Origin: CAIZGX01 sp964511555
GTDB taxonomy: Bacteria; Bacteroidota; Bacteroidia; Flavobacteriales_D; Sanyastnellaceae
Assembly (NCBI GenBank): GCA_964511555.1
Contig: CAZEFR010000055.1
Location: 1 to 12,649 of the forward strand
Direction: 5' to 3'
Length of the DNA: 12,649 nucleotides
The notes below the pieces were generated by a model. That model ran no database searches. It was given only the letters and a program-made list of their open reading frames with translations, and had not been told where the DNA came from. Shown in pieces: positions 1 through 7,871 of this stretch. Position 1 is the stretch's first letter. Each line of letters starts with the position of its first letter. The position numbers and the translations under genes are program-made.

Positions 1-722
1 CTCCAATCGTTGAAGAGCATGAGCCCAAAAATATAATCGTCAGCCTCTTGTGTTGAAATACGCTCTCCCATTGGCTTTCCGTCGAAGGTCACGAATGCCA
101 TTTCCAATTCGAAATCGAGTTGTTTGGTTGGTCCGTAGGTTGGAAGTGTTTCGTCTGAGGGGTTGATTTGTCCGCATGGACGCATTACTTCTGTTCCATC
201 AACCACAATACTTGAAGCTCTTCCGTGGTAACCCACAGGCAGGTGTTTCCAGTTTGGAAGCAAGGCTTTTGCTGGATCTCGGAACATGGTTCCCACGTTT
301 CGTGCGTGATCTATGCTGCTGTAAAAATCTGTGTAATCTCCAATTTCAATGGGAAGGTGCATTTGTACTTCGCTCATTTTAATAAGGCATGAACGAAGTT
401 CATCTTTCACCACTGCATCTTGTTTAGCGTTGAGTAAGTCGGCCAATCTCATGCGTAAAGCAGAGCATGCCTTCTTTCCGTGCTTCATCATTTTATTCAA
501 TGAATGCGTGCGGTATTCCTCAGCGCCAAAGGGCAAAGCAGAGATGTGATTCTGCTGAAACACTCGAAAAATATCTAAGACATAATCTCCAATGGCTACT
601 CCCACACGAAGATCTCCTCTTCCCGTTGAGAATATTCCGAAGGGTAAATTCTGTATCGGGAACTCTGTATTCTCAGCACCTTCAACCCAAGTCTTTTCGC
701 TAAATGGAATGATATTTTTCAT
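1..722 (-). CDS. fahA: Fumarylacetoacetase, N-terminal part (3' end outside window)
   Basis: Hydrolyses fumarylacetoacetate to fumarate and acetoacetate, the last step of tyrosine/homogentisate breakdown; cytosolic and metal dependent. The reading frame runs from ATG (722-720) off the left edge, giving 240 codons of a family usually about 420 long. It contains the N-terminal SH3-like domain (about 1-120) and the start of the hydrolase fold. GDYTDFYSSIDHARNVGTMF (128-147) and LPVGYHGRASS (161-171) are family signatures. The residues equivalent to mouse FAH Asp126, His133, Tyr159, Glu199, Glu201 and Asp233 are all present at a constant offset of six (D132, H139, Y165, E205, E207, D239), so the visible part looks intact. 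It is divergent from the pair beginning at 782, with its own promoter in the 59-bp gap. The identification is firm; only the missing C-terminus is unseen. Confidence 0.97.
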   Translation of the reverse strand, partial: MKNIIPFSEKTWVEGAENTEFPIQNLPFGIFSTGRGDLRVGVAIGDYVLDIFRVFQQNHISALPFGAEEYRTHSLNKMMKHGKKACSALRMRLADLLNAKQDAVVKDELRSCLIKMSEVQMHLPIEIGDYTDFYSSIDHARNVGTMFRDPAKALLPNWKHLPVGYHGRASSIVVDGTEVMRPCGQINPSDETLPTYGPTKQLDFELEMAFVTFDGKPMGERISTQEADDYIFGLMLFNDW

Positions 723-739
723 ACGCTTTATTTTCACTT

Positions 740-770
740 CAAATGTACTTCGCTTTTCGGTTCTTTCTAA
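740..770 (-). promoter_or_regulatory. Bacteroidota-type promoter of fahA
   Basis: On the minus strand TACATTTG (747-740) is an exact match to the Bacteroidota -7 consensus TAnnTTTG. Nineteen bases upstream lies TTAG (770-767), one base from the -33 consensus TTTG. The box ends 17 bases before the fahA ATG, giving a short leader of roughly ten bases. This is a sequence match only; no transcription start is measured. Confidence 0.6.
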
Positions 771-781
771 CTTGCCTCCGC

Positions 782-1354
782 ATGAAAAAATCAACGAAAT
801 ATATCATTGCCGGAACCGCGTTTTTTCTGCTCGTGCTTCATTTTTCTTTGAGTGCGCTTTATGCCTTCCGCAGGCATTACGACATTCCAATTGTTGAATC
901 TGTCGCGAATAAATACGGATTCCCCTTTTTCCATCAGGGATATAGCCTGTTTGTGCCTATGGCTGAATTCGATGATTTCATTGAGGTTCGGTACCGCGAA
1001 GTCGGCAAGTGGACCGAATTTCAAGAGATTGGCAATCGATATGAATACGATGTCGACAGTAAACTTCGACAGTTCGAGGAATTCACATCAGCGAATTTGA
1101 ATAATCAAATCATCAATAACTTATATTGGAAAGACGGTGTTCGTCAGCTTGAACGCATTGAACAATCGACCGATTACGGAAGAGCAGTTTATTTCTGTCA
1201 GCGTCTGGAACGCGCCAAGCGCAAGCTCACCCATTCGCATACCTACATAGATTCCATGCAGGTTCGCATGGTGTTTCATTTTCATCCGTTGAATGGCGAG
1301 AAAAAGAACGAGGCGTTTGAATTCAGTAAAGTTTTGGTTGAAATAGACAAATGA
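782..1354 (+). CDS. Signal-anchored exported protein, partner of an HTTM-like membrane protein
   Basis: A 190-residue protein with one N-terminal hydrophobic segment (about 8-28, preceded by MKKSTK), so probably anchored in the inner membrane with the rest in the periplasm. The ATG at 782 is preferred over an in-frame ATG at 743 because it puts the basic end directly before the hydrophobic stretch, and the longer form would begin inside the fahA promoter. After the anchor comes GFPFFHQGYSLFVP (46-59), which resembles the PFF-Q-W-LF-P pattern I recall from DUF5819-like proteins often encoded next to HTTM proteins; this resemblance is weak. The stop overlaps the next gene's start as ATGA, so the two are almost certainly co-translated. 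Enzymatic function is not recognisable. Confidence 0.8.
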   Translation: MKKSTKYIIAGTAFFLLVLHFSLSALYAFRRHYDIPIVESVANKYGFPFFHQGYSLFVPMAEFDDFIEVRYREVGKWTEFQEIGNRYEYDVDSKLRQFEEFTSANLNNQIINNLYWKDGVRQLERIEQSTDYGRAVYFCQRLERAKRKLTHSHTYIDSMQVRMVFHFHPLNGEKKNEAFEFSKVLVEIDK

Positions 1355-2181
1355 AGAAGCGCATTGAAAATTACATAGAAGGGTTGTTTGTCCCATACGC
1401 TTCCTCTTGGAACGAGCGCACTTTTGTGAGTTTGGTCTATGCGTGGTTCGTCTTTTTCGCCTTTTGGAATTGGCATTCGGTGTGGTTGATTTGGGGGGAA
1501 GACAGCGTGTGTATTCGTTATGGCGCCGACGATACGCGTTTGAATAATTTGGTTTACGCGTTGATGTACAATTTGAAATGGTTTAAACCGGTGTTTATTG
1601 TCCATTTGGTTGTTTCCTTTTTATCGATCTTTCATTTCAGAGGAGTCTTTGTTTTTCGAGGACTGGCTTGGCTTTCCGCTTTGTGGATATACTATGCGGG
1701 AATAAACGCTATGAATGCAGGGTATGTGTACATGATGCTTTTGATGTTTTATTCCATCCCCTATTCAGCGAAGGCGAATAAACCCTTTTGGGCTTTTTTA
1801 TCGCGATTAAGTTTGCTTGCTTCGGGTATTCAAGTTGGATTAATTTACTTCTACACTGCATTGTACAAACTCACCAGTTGGCAGTGGTTGAAGGGTGAAG
1901 CGATCTATCAGACTTTCGTGAGCGATTGGTTCAGCAATGAGTCTATTCGTGGTGTTGCGGAGGTTATGCCCTATTTCATTTCGGTTATCATTGCCTACTT
2001 CATTATGCTTTTTCAATTCACCTTTCCGATAATTATCAACTGGAAGAAGACACGGAAGTATGCTGTAATCATTGGTGTTTCGATACACCTGTATATTGGA
2101 ATCTTTATGCACATGTGGGATTTCGCGTTAGCGATGATGGTGCCTTACACGCTTTTTGCAAATCGTGATGACATCGCGTAG
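1351..2181 (+). CDS. HTTM-like multi-pass membrane protein (gamma-carboxylase-related)
   Basis: A 276-residue inner-membrane protein with about six to seven hydrophobic segments (near 24-46, 78-97, 103-117, 123-137, 153-172, 206-229 and 237-255). The central stretch QVGLIYFYTALYKL (161-174), followed by W-x-W-x-KGEA (177-184), matches the HTTM pattern of a tyrosine-rich helix, a Lys-Leu and then a Trp/Gly turn. HTTM is the membrane domain related to vitamin K-dependent gamma-carboxylase; the substrates of the bacterial members are mostly unknown. H246 and H254 lie in a late helix. It overlaps its partner by four bases. The last five codons (R-D-D-I-A) and the stop are embedded in a hairpin repeat array, so the native C-terminus may have been rewritten by that element. 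The family call is probable, the function unknown. Confidence 0.78.
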   Translation: MKKRIENYIEGLFVPYASSWNERTFVSLVYAWFVFFAFWNWHSVWLIWGEDSVCIRYGADDTRLNNLVYALMYNLKWFKPVFIVHLVVSFLSIFHFRGVFVFRGLAWLSALWIYYAGINAMNAGYVYMMLLMFYSIPYSAKANKPFWAFLSRLSLLASGIQVGLIYFYTALYKLTSWQWLKGEAIYQTFVSDWFSNESIRGVAEVMPYFISVIIAYFIMLFQFTFPIIINWKKTRKYAVIIGVSIHLYIGIFMHMWDFALAMMVPYTLFANRDDIA

Positions 2182-2249
2182 CGATGATGACACAACACGT
2201 TGTGATGACAGCGGAGCTGATGACCGACTGAGTCGGATGACCCTTCGGG
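2168..2249. repeat. Five-hairpin chain repeat, copy 1
   Basis: Five short perfect inverted repeats, each preceded by ATGA: CATCGC-GTA-GCGATG (2172-2186), CACAAC-AC-GTTGTG (2191-2204), CAGC-GGA-GCTG (2209-2219), CCGAC-TGA-GTCGG (2224-2236) and CCC-TTC-GGG (2241-2249). The spacers at 2168, 2187, 2205, 2220 and 2237 are all exactly ATGA. The first hairpin contains the stop codon of the upstream HTTM gene (2179-2181), and the last ends 11 bases from the stop codon of the convergent caspase gene (2261). A second copy lies at 7918-7972 in the same orientation. Possible roles are a bidirectional terminator or 3'-end stabiliser, or a dispersed REP-like element. I do not recognise it as a named family. 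Confidence 0.9.
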
Positions 2250-2260
2250 AAAGGGGTAAT

Positions 2261-5200
2261 TTAATTTTCTAAGGTTGAGGTTATTGTTTCTACAATTTTA
2301 GATAGAATGTTTTCTGACGAAGCGATGACAGTAAACTCTTTCATTTTAATTTTATTCTTGAAGAATAAAACTCTGCAGCTTACTTGATTTTCTTCGATAC
2401 TATAAATTAGCTTAATAACATTAGCATTGGGAGTTTCGGCGGCAACAAATGCTAGTGATGACGGGAGTCCGCGGACTAGGGCGTTTTCGAAATAATCGTT
2501 CACAGAGCGTTTCAATTCTAGCGGATCTTCATCATTTTCGTCGCGTGCATTGCCACAAAAAACAAGAGGCTTTTCGTCCATGAGTTTTATAGCATTTCGA
2601 ACTTCATCGTCAACAACGCCTAGCTTTATGTTACCGTTTCCGTATGGCTGTGCTTCTTGTTTCAAACCTAACGACAAGACCCGCTGATTCTGTTCTCTTT
2701 CAGATTCGAGGAACCACTTCTGAAGATTCAAGTATCCTTTTCCATCTTGACCTTGATCAATGATGTTCGGATTGTTTTTCAAGGTATAGAGCATCGAATA
2801 GGTCAGAAGACCTTGACCCAATTGCGGAAGTTCGTAGGCCGGTTTGTTGGGCGCTGAAGCGGAAAGAATAAATAAACCTGACTTATCTCCAAGCTCTTCA
2901 ATTTGTCGCAAACGTTCCGTATCATCGTCGTTGCGAGCCAAAGCAGCCATGAGTTCTTTGGCTGCTTGTCCGCTGTTACACGCGTCGTAAACCAAGATGG
3001 TTTTGTTCGGCAGCATCTTGAAAGGGCCTTCAGGACTGAGCCAACTGATGAGGTCTGTTGTGCTAATTCCGATTTGATTTATTTGAGAAGCATCGGCCGT
3101 AAGAAAGGTAAATGACTTGTCGGATTGTCCTTGCATAACGCCGTGTCCTGCGAAGAAAATGAACAATACGTCATTCGCTTTCGCTTTTGAGCCAATGTCG
3201 GCAAGTGCCTTCATTACTCCTTCCCTCTCCGGAGTTGTGAATACTGTGTTTTCTTTTGTTTTCGACTGAACATGGTACATCGTGACGTTTCCTTCACCCA
3301 ATAATTTATTGGCTGAAAGTTCCAATGCATTGCCGAGTGAACGCGCATCGTGGGCCGGAAAAATTAAATCGAGTGCATCGTCTTTGTAGTCGCTTACACC
3401 AATCATAAGCATGAACATGCGCGGAGGGTTTATCGGTTCTTCGGCGAGGAACAACACATCTATACCTCTAGATTTTATCTCTGAGCCATTCTGCGAAGTG
3501 ATTGCAGAAATGGAAATAATATTCTCTTTTCCGCCCACAAAAAAGTGTTGCATCTCAGATAAGCTCAACGAAATTTCCGCTCTTCCATTTTCAAATTGCA
3601 GTTGGTTCGAAGGAATGGACTTTACTGTCTTTCCATCTACTTTCACATCTACTCGAACGATAGGCCATCTTCTTTGTTCAAGTTGAAATTTCCATCCGCC
3701 TTCATTCTCTTCTGTTTTTTCAATAATCGGAAGTGCGCCACAGATATCGATTTCACTCAGTTTTGGATAGTTGATGTCTTCTCCGTTTATGATCTTCTCC
3801 GCTAATCCGGGAACATACAGTGCGTCCTTCATTTGTCCCAATTCAATTATCTCTAGTCCACAAGTGAAGTATAGTTTTTCTATGGCTCCATGCGATCCGT
3901 CGAAACGATAATCTTCATCGTAGACTAACCAATCGTTGTTTTCCAATTGAAGTCGGGTGTATAAAATCTTTCCTGATTCAACATCCCAGAGGATGGTTTT
4001 GTGGTCGGCACCTGTGGTCACAATGAATTCTCCGTCCGAACTAAAAGAAACTGAAAGAATCTCTTTTCCATGACCTCGTGCCAAGGTTATAACTTTTTTA
4101 CTCGCTATATTGAAGATTACTACTGAGTCTCTATCAAAACCATTTCCGCATACTCCGTATACCAAATCATCTTTCGAACTAAAACCTGCTTCACGAATTC
4201 TTGCATTGAAATTAAAAACAGAGAGAGATTCGCCAGTATTCGAATTCCATATTCGTACTTTTCCATCCGATGCCGTTATGAGTTTAGTTCCGCTTGAATT
4301 AAATCGAACACTCTCAAGATTCTCATTCTCGATACTAATTGTAATTTCATTTTTACCTGACTCGGCGTCCCACACTTTTATCACTCCATCTTTACTTCCC
4401 GATACAATTCGAGTCTTATCAGAATTGAAACTTAGAAATCGAACTGGATTATTGTGCCCAATAAATTTCTTTAATATCCTTCTCGCAATCCCATTGTTGT
4501 ATGTGTAACCGAACGAGTTGTCATTTAGAGAAACTAATCGTATGTGTTTCAATGGGTCTATCTTATCATCATTTAATAGGTCGTGATAGGACAATTCGTC
4601 GCCAAAATCATCGTATAAACTTATTTGCAATCCACTTCTTGCGTCAAATAATTTGGTCACTGAATACAACGTATCACTTGCCGCAAATGCAATAAAAGAG
4701 CTGCCGTTTACAAACTTGGTATTTGAAACCTGAAGTGTTTGGCCTTTTGAATTATAAATTAGCCTGTTATGTTCTATGTCGAAGCGAATGAGTGAATTGT
4801 CATTGTTCGCAGTAACAATGTTTTTACCGATAGAGTCAATAGCGGCATCTGAAATAATTTCGTCTACAACATTATACTCACGTATAAACTCGCCATTCGT
4901 TGAACCAAAGATTTTGATTTTGCCATCCCAATCAGTGGCAATTATATTGCTACCATCTGGACTAAAAAAAATGTCACTTAGCTGGTATGCCGGTACTACA
5001 AAACTGCATTTTTCTTCGAACGGAATCAATCCAAAAATGCGAACAACAGTATCTGAACATGTTACTATAGACTTACAATCATTGCTGAATTTCAAAAGCT
5101 GAAAACTATTTGCAGGATTTGTGAAATAACCCAAACGTTTTCTTGCAATCACATCATATACCTCAAATACACCTCCATCTTCTTCCAATGCTATATACTT

Positions 5201-5827
5201 TCCATTTGAGCTAAACTCATAAGACTCAATATCGTTTTTAACAGCTATTCTTGTCCCTACTTCCTTTAGCCGCTTTTTGTCTATAAAAACCAATTCATTG
5301 TCACTTGTGATTGTAAGCAAACTCTTGCTTTCTTTGATAAATTCTACATTTTGTAATCCCCATATCTCATCTGAAGTAGAAATCAATTTTCCATCCGAAA
5401 TTTGATAAATAGATAGTGCCTCATAATCGTTACAACCGATGATAAATTCTTCTTTTTCATCTATACGAGCATTAAATATTTTTTTAATCTCTAGTTTTCT
5501 AGAAATAGAATTTAAGTCTATGACTTGAGTTTTCTCTTCGGTCTCAATAATTAAATAGTTCGATTTCGGACTGAAACGAACATCCAAAGTATTACCATTA
5601 CTATTCTGAAATGAATACAATTCATATCCGGTCTGAAAGTCAAAAAGCTTACAAGTATTGTCTTTACTCTTGGTTAATAGTAATTTTTGATCTGAACTAA
5701 TCACAACCCTTTCTATGTCATCCGTATGCCCGATTGGAAGCACCAATCTCGGTGATTGATTAGTTTGTGAGTAAGCTGAGAAAAAGCTAAGTTGAGAAAC
5801 AAAGAAAATGAAAACTCTGATTTGCAT
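2261..5827 (-). CDS. Secreted WD40-propeller / caspase-fold (peptidase C14) protein
   Basis: An 1188-residue protein with a signal peptide (hydrophobic 5-19, likely cut near SAYSQ, no lipobox), so it acts in the periplasm or outside the cell. Residues about 28-620 form WD40-type blades: clearest are 33-65 (GH...KLFD), 456-488 (IGHNNPVRFLSF...IKVWD), 500-528 and 585-617, while those between are degenerate; two propellers are plausible. DDWLVY-like and YRFDGSHGA segments (631-648) match the stretch that often follows WD40 repeats in bacterial caspase-family proteins. A beta-rich linker (about 700-795) precedes the caspase domain (about 803-1015), with catalytic His895 in FFAGHG and Cys950 in VYDACNSG, and LSASAPNKPAYE plus a GLLTYSML strand after it. 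The C-terminal 120 residues are unassigned. It is the last gene of the operon, 16 bases after the FecR-like gene. Both catalytic residues are present, so an active cysteine endopeptidase (usually Arg/Lys- or Asp-directed) is expected; its substrate is unknown. Confidence 0.95.
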   Translation of the reverse strand: MQIRVFIFFVSQLSFFSAYSQTNQSPRLVLPIGHTDDIERVVISSDQKLLLTKSKDNTCKLFDFQTGYELYSFQNSNGNTLDVRFSPKSNYLIIETEEKTQVIDLNSISRKLEIKKIFNARIDEKEEFIIGCNDYEALSIYQISDGKLISTSDEIWGLQNVEFIKESKSLLTITSDNELVFIDKKRLKEVGTRIAVKNDIESYEFSSNGKYIALEEDGGVFEVYDVIARKRLGYFTNPANSFQLLKFSNDCKSIVTCSDTVVRIFGLIPFEEKCSFVVPAYQLSDIFFSPDGSNIIATDWDGKIKIFGSTNGEFIREYNVVDEIISDAAIDSIGKNIVTANNDNSLIRFDIEHNRLIYNSKGQTLQVSNTKFVNGSSFIAFAASDTLYSVTKLFDARSGLQISLYDDFGDELSYHDLLNDDKIDPLKHIRLVSLNDNSFGYTYNNGIARRILKKFIGHNNPVRFLSFNSDKTRIVSGSKDGVIKVWDAESGKNEITISIENENLESVRFNSSGTKLITASDGKVRIWNSNTGESLSVFNFNARIREAGFSSKDDLVYGVCGNGFDRDSVVIFNIASKKVITLARGHGKEILSVSFSSDGEFIVTTGADHKTILWDVESGKILYTRLQLENNDWLVYDEDYRFDGSHGAIEKLYFTCGLEIIELGQMKDALYVPGLAEKIINGEDINYPKLSEIDICGALPIIEKTEENEGGWKFQLEQRRWPIVRVDVKVDGKTVKSIPSNQLQFENGRAEISLSLSEMQHFFVGGKENIISISAITSQNGSEIKSRGIDVLFLAEEPINPPRMFMLMIGVSDYKDDALDLIFPAHDARSLGNALELSANKLLGEGNVTMYHVQSKTKENTVFTTPEREGVMKALADIGSKAKANDVLFIFFAGHGVMQGQSDKSFTFLTADASQINQIGISTTDLISWLSPEGPFKMLPNKTILVYDACNSGQAAKELMAALARNDDDTERLRQIEELGDKSGLFILSASAPNKPAYELPQLGQGLLTYSMLYTLKNNPNIIDQGQDGKGYLNLQKWFLESEREQNQRVLSLGLKQEAQPYGNGNIKLGVVDDEVRNAIKLMDEKPLVFCGNARDENDEDPLELKRSVNDYFENALVRGLPSSLAFVAAETPNANVIKLIYSIEENQVSCRVLFFKNKIKMKEFTVIASSENILSKIVETITSTLEN

Positions 5828-5843
5828 GTTCTCAAAATTTCAT

Positions 5844-6602
5844 TTATCGAGGAAAATGGCCAAGGCGAAATACTTCAAGATACCAATCAATCATTTCAAC
5901 CTTAAGTTCTTCATCTAAATCGAAAAGGGCTGCCTTAAAGTCTTCAAAACGTTTTAATTTTTCTCGATATTCTTTATTTGAAATAACGAATATTGTTTGT
6001 GACGAAGGTTCATTAATCGTGTCGTAGGAATGAACGTTCCACTGGTAAATACCTTCGGTTGAAAATTTATAGGTTACGTAATCCTTTCTTGTGACCATTA
6101 ACGTGTCGAGTTGCGATTGTGCATGCTTTGCCTTCAATCTGAAATAATAACTCAGGGCATTGGGGTTTTCAAACCGAAGCTGCACAAATACATCCGTCGG
6201 GACAAAAGAAGAATCTGCGAGAACTCCGTTAGATCGAACCGTTCCTCGATAAACACCTCCTATAGCGTTTTTCTTATTTGTTTCATGATGCGTGACTTGT
6301 TCCCACAGAACTGCAGCTGCGTCACTGTTGTAACCTGTTAATTCCCTGCTCAATTCAGAAATAGCAAAGTCTCCTTTCTTCTTCCAAAAAATAGATTTGC
6401 CGTCTTTTCCAAGAATACAGGAAGCGCCTTCAGCCAAACGTATAAATCCAGAAACATCTTGATTTAACTGACAATTTTTCCAATTTGTTTTTCCATTGGA
6501 AGAATACTGAATTGTTCCCTTGAACTGCTGCAAAATCAATGTTTGTGCAGATATGCACAACGAGTTCAAGAAGATAAAGAAAAGAAATAGGCCTTTAGTC
6601 AT
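5844..6602 (-). CDS. Secreted FecR-like protein with beta-sandwich C-terminal region
   Basis: A 252-residue protein with a signal peptide (hydrophobic 5-18, likely cleavage after SAQ at 20). Residues about 27-85 read as a FecR-like domain: a short strand GTIQYSS, a tryptophan turn, L-x-x-D-V-S-G, then LAEGASCILGKDGKSIFW, the usual 'threshold, glycine, dG-strand' layout of that fold. Residues about 135-207 are strand-rich and Ig-like, ending in SQTIFVIS, and the tail (210-250) is helical and charged. FecR-like domains are sensing or adaptor domains in the periplasm. Its start codon lies eight bases inside the end of the CHASE2 gene and it ends 16 bases before the caspase gene, so it is probably the link between the two. 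No catalytic motif is visible. The FecR assignment rests on pattern only. Confidence 0.75.
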   Translation of the reverse strand: MTKGLFLFFIFLNSLCISAQTLILQQFKGTIQYSSNGKTNWKNCQLNQDVSGFIRLAEGASCILGKDGKSIFWKKKGDFAISELSRELTGYNSDAAAVLWEQVTHHETNKKNAIGGVYRGTVRSNGVLADSSFVPTDVFVQLRFENPNALSYYFRLKAKHAQSQLDTLMVTRKDYVTYKFSTEGIYQWNVHSYDTINEPSSQTIFVISNKEYREKLKRFEDFKAALFDLDEELKVEMIDWYLEVFRLGHFPR

Positions 6603-7830
6603 GATGTTTAAAAACTGTATTAATTTTCCACTTCTTTTTCATCCAAAGTGCAATTGGCTCATAGAACTCGAGCACTTCAATAAGCACTATCATTTGCAAA
6701 TTCAAAAATCCAACTTGCCATAAAATCAAATGATCTCGAAACTGAAGTGAAATAAATATGAGCAGAAACGACATCGCAAAAGCAAAAGGAACCACAATGG
6801 GTTTAAACCAAATAGACGTCAATGAAATTCTCAGATATAACAAGGCAACGAGCACAAGTATCAAATTTTCGATTATAATTTTAATCCACTTATTTATCGG
6901 ATGAGCAAATCTGTTATTCAATAACATTTGAATGACTTCCGCATGTATAAACACCCCTGGTGTTACGGAAGCTCTATGGATAATATCTTCATTTCCATGC
7001 GGAGTGAGATGTCTATCTTCCACATCGAATCTATTTCCGGCATTCCCACTTCCGACATGAGCGATAAGAACAATGCGATTCTTCATCAACTCCTTTAGCT
7101 GGTAACTAGACATGTTTACCAATTCACCCGCTTCAACCAAATCGAATAAAAGCGGATTACGAACAGTTGAACTGTCTAATAAATTATTGTAGAGGTAACT
7201 GTGATAATGATAGTCTATCTCAATAAGACTGTCTTCAATTGCACCGTTCAATTCTGTATTCAAATTAACGTTTGCTTGTCTCGCCACAGCATACGCGAAA
7301 GATTGATTGAGCTTATACGTTCGAATAACTGCAAGACTGTCGCCGTTTAATTCAAGATTACCACTTATTGAATTCAACAATGAAGAGGTCAGAGCAGGAT
7401 TTGCATTGGAGCTTTCAGAACCTAAAACCAAATTTCGAGAGTTCGCTAGACTCTGAAGAAGCGATTGATCCGCAATTGCATCATTCGAATTCCCTTTAAA
7501 AATCATATCACATGCCAACACAGACGGGGCGCATGAATCTATTCTAGAAATGACATTTGCTAGATCATTTCGAAATTCACCTTGAGTGTTCTTCGAAAGT
7601 GAACCCGTGTTTACGATGAGAATTTTGTTCTCCTCGGGAATGCGCTCTCTATGATCTTGCTTGTAATACAAATCGGAAAACTCAATCTCGGCAAGCGCCT
7701 TTTCAATTGGATTTAAGGATTCGAAAAAATGAAGGACAAATGAAAAGAAAAGTAAAAACACTTTTAGAATCAAAACCATGACCAGCAAGTCTTTGAGCCA
7801 CACTCGCCAATTCCCCTTTTCTTTCTTCAT
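6595..7830 (-). CDS. CHASE2-domain membrane sensor without a cytoplasmic output domain
   Basis: A 411-residue protein with one N-terminal transmembrane segment (about 13-36), an extracytoplasmic CHASE2 domain (about 42-312) and three C-terminal transmembrane segments (about 315-334, 343-364, 368-388). CHASE2 marks visible here are KILIVNTG (69-76), the CDMIFKG strand-turn (107-113), IVLIAHVGSG (253-262), DRHLTP (272-277) and TPGVFIHAEVIQMLL (290-304). CHASE2 is normally the sensor of histidine kinases, cyclases or kinases; here the protein stops 23 residues after the last helix, so it has no catalytic output of its own. It is the first gene of the operon and overlaps the FecR-like gene. I infer that it signals to exported partners rather than across the membrane to a fused enzyme, or that it lost such a partner. 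Confidence 0.88.
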   Translation of the reverse strand: MKKEKGNWRVWLKDLLVMVLILKVFLLFFSFVLHFFESLNPIEKALAEIEFSDLYYKQDHRERIPEENKILIVNTGSLSKNTQGEFRNDLANVISRIDSCAPSVLACDMIFKGNSNDAIADQSLLQSLANSRNLVLGSESSNANPALTSSLLNSISGNLELNGDSLAVIRTYKLNQSFAYAVARQANVNLNTELNGAIEDSLIEIDYHYHSYLYNNLLDSSTVRNPLLFDLVEAGELVNMSSYQLKELMKNRIVLIAHVGSGNAGNRFDVEDRHLTPHGNEDIIHRASVTPGVFIHAEVIQMLLNNRFAHPINKWIKIIIENLILVLVALLYLRISLTSIWFKPIVVPFAFAMSFLLIFISLQFRDHLILWQVGFLNLQMIVLIEVLEFYEPIALWMKKKWKINTVFKHHD

Positions 7831-7848
7831 AATCTTCTATTGGAAAAT

Positions 7849-7871
7849 TTAATCCGAATTTAAAGGATTAA
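7849..7871. promoter_or_regulatory. Candidate promoter -7 box inside an inverted repeat, upstream of the CHASE2 operon
   Basis: TTAATCC (7849-7855) and GGATTAA (7865-7871) form a perfect 7-bp inverted repeat with a 9-base spacer. Within it, on the minus strand, TAAATTCG (7862-7855) matches the TAnnTTTG box with one change and ends 24 bases before the CHASE2 ATG. No convincing -33 box is seen at 19 bases. A protein binding the repeat would cover the box, so it could be an operator. This is inference from position only. Confidence 0.4.

Noticed and set aside
743..781. Longer start (ATG 743) for the 782 gene
   Set aside because: It would begin inside the fahA promoter box and place extra hydrophobic residues before the basic end of the signal anchor.
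2165..2240. Repeated GTGATGA/TGATGAC resembling box C of C/D-box guide RNAs
   Set aside because: C/D guide RNAs belong to archaea and eukaryotes, the paired D boxes are lacking, and the spacing is set by hairpins instead of guides.
2168..2249. CRISPR-like array (constant ATGA, variable units)
   Set aside because: The constant part is four bases and the variable units are self-complementary and shared between copies; no cas genes are present.
4110..4508. Plus-strand 132-residue open frame
   Set aside because: It is antisense within the WD40-caspase gene, with low-complexity composition and no start context; a shadow frame.
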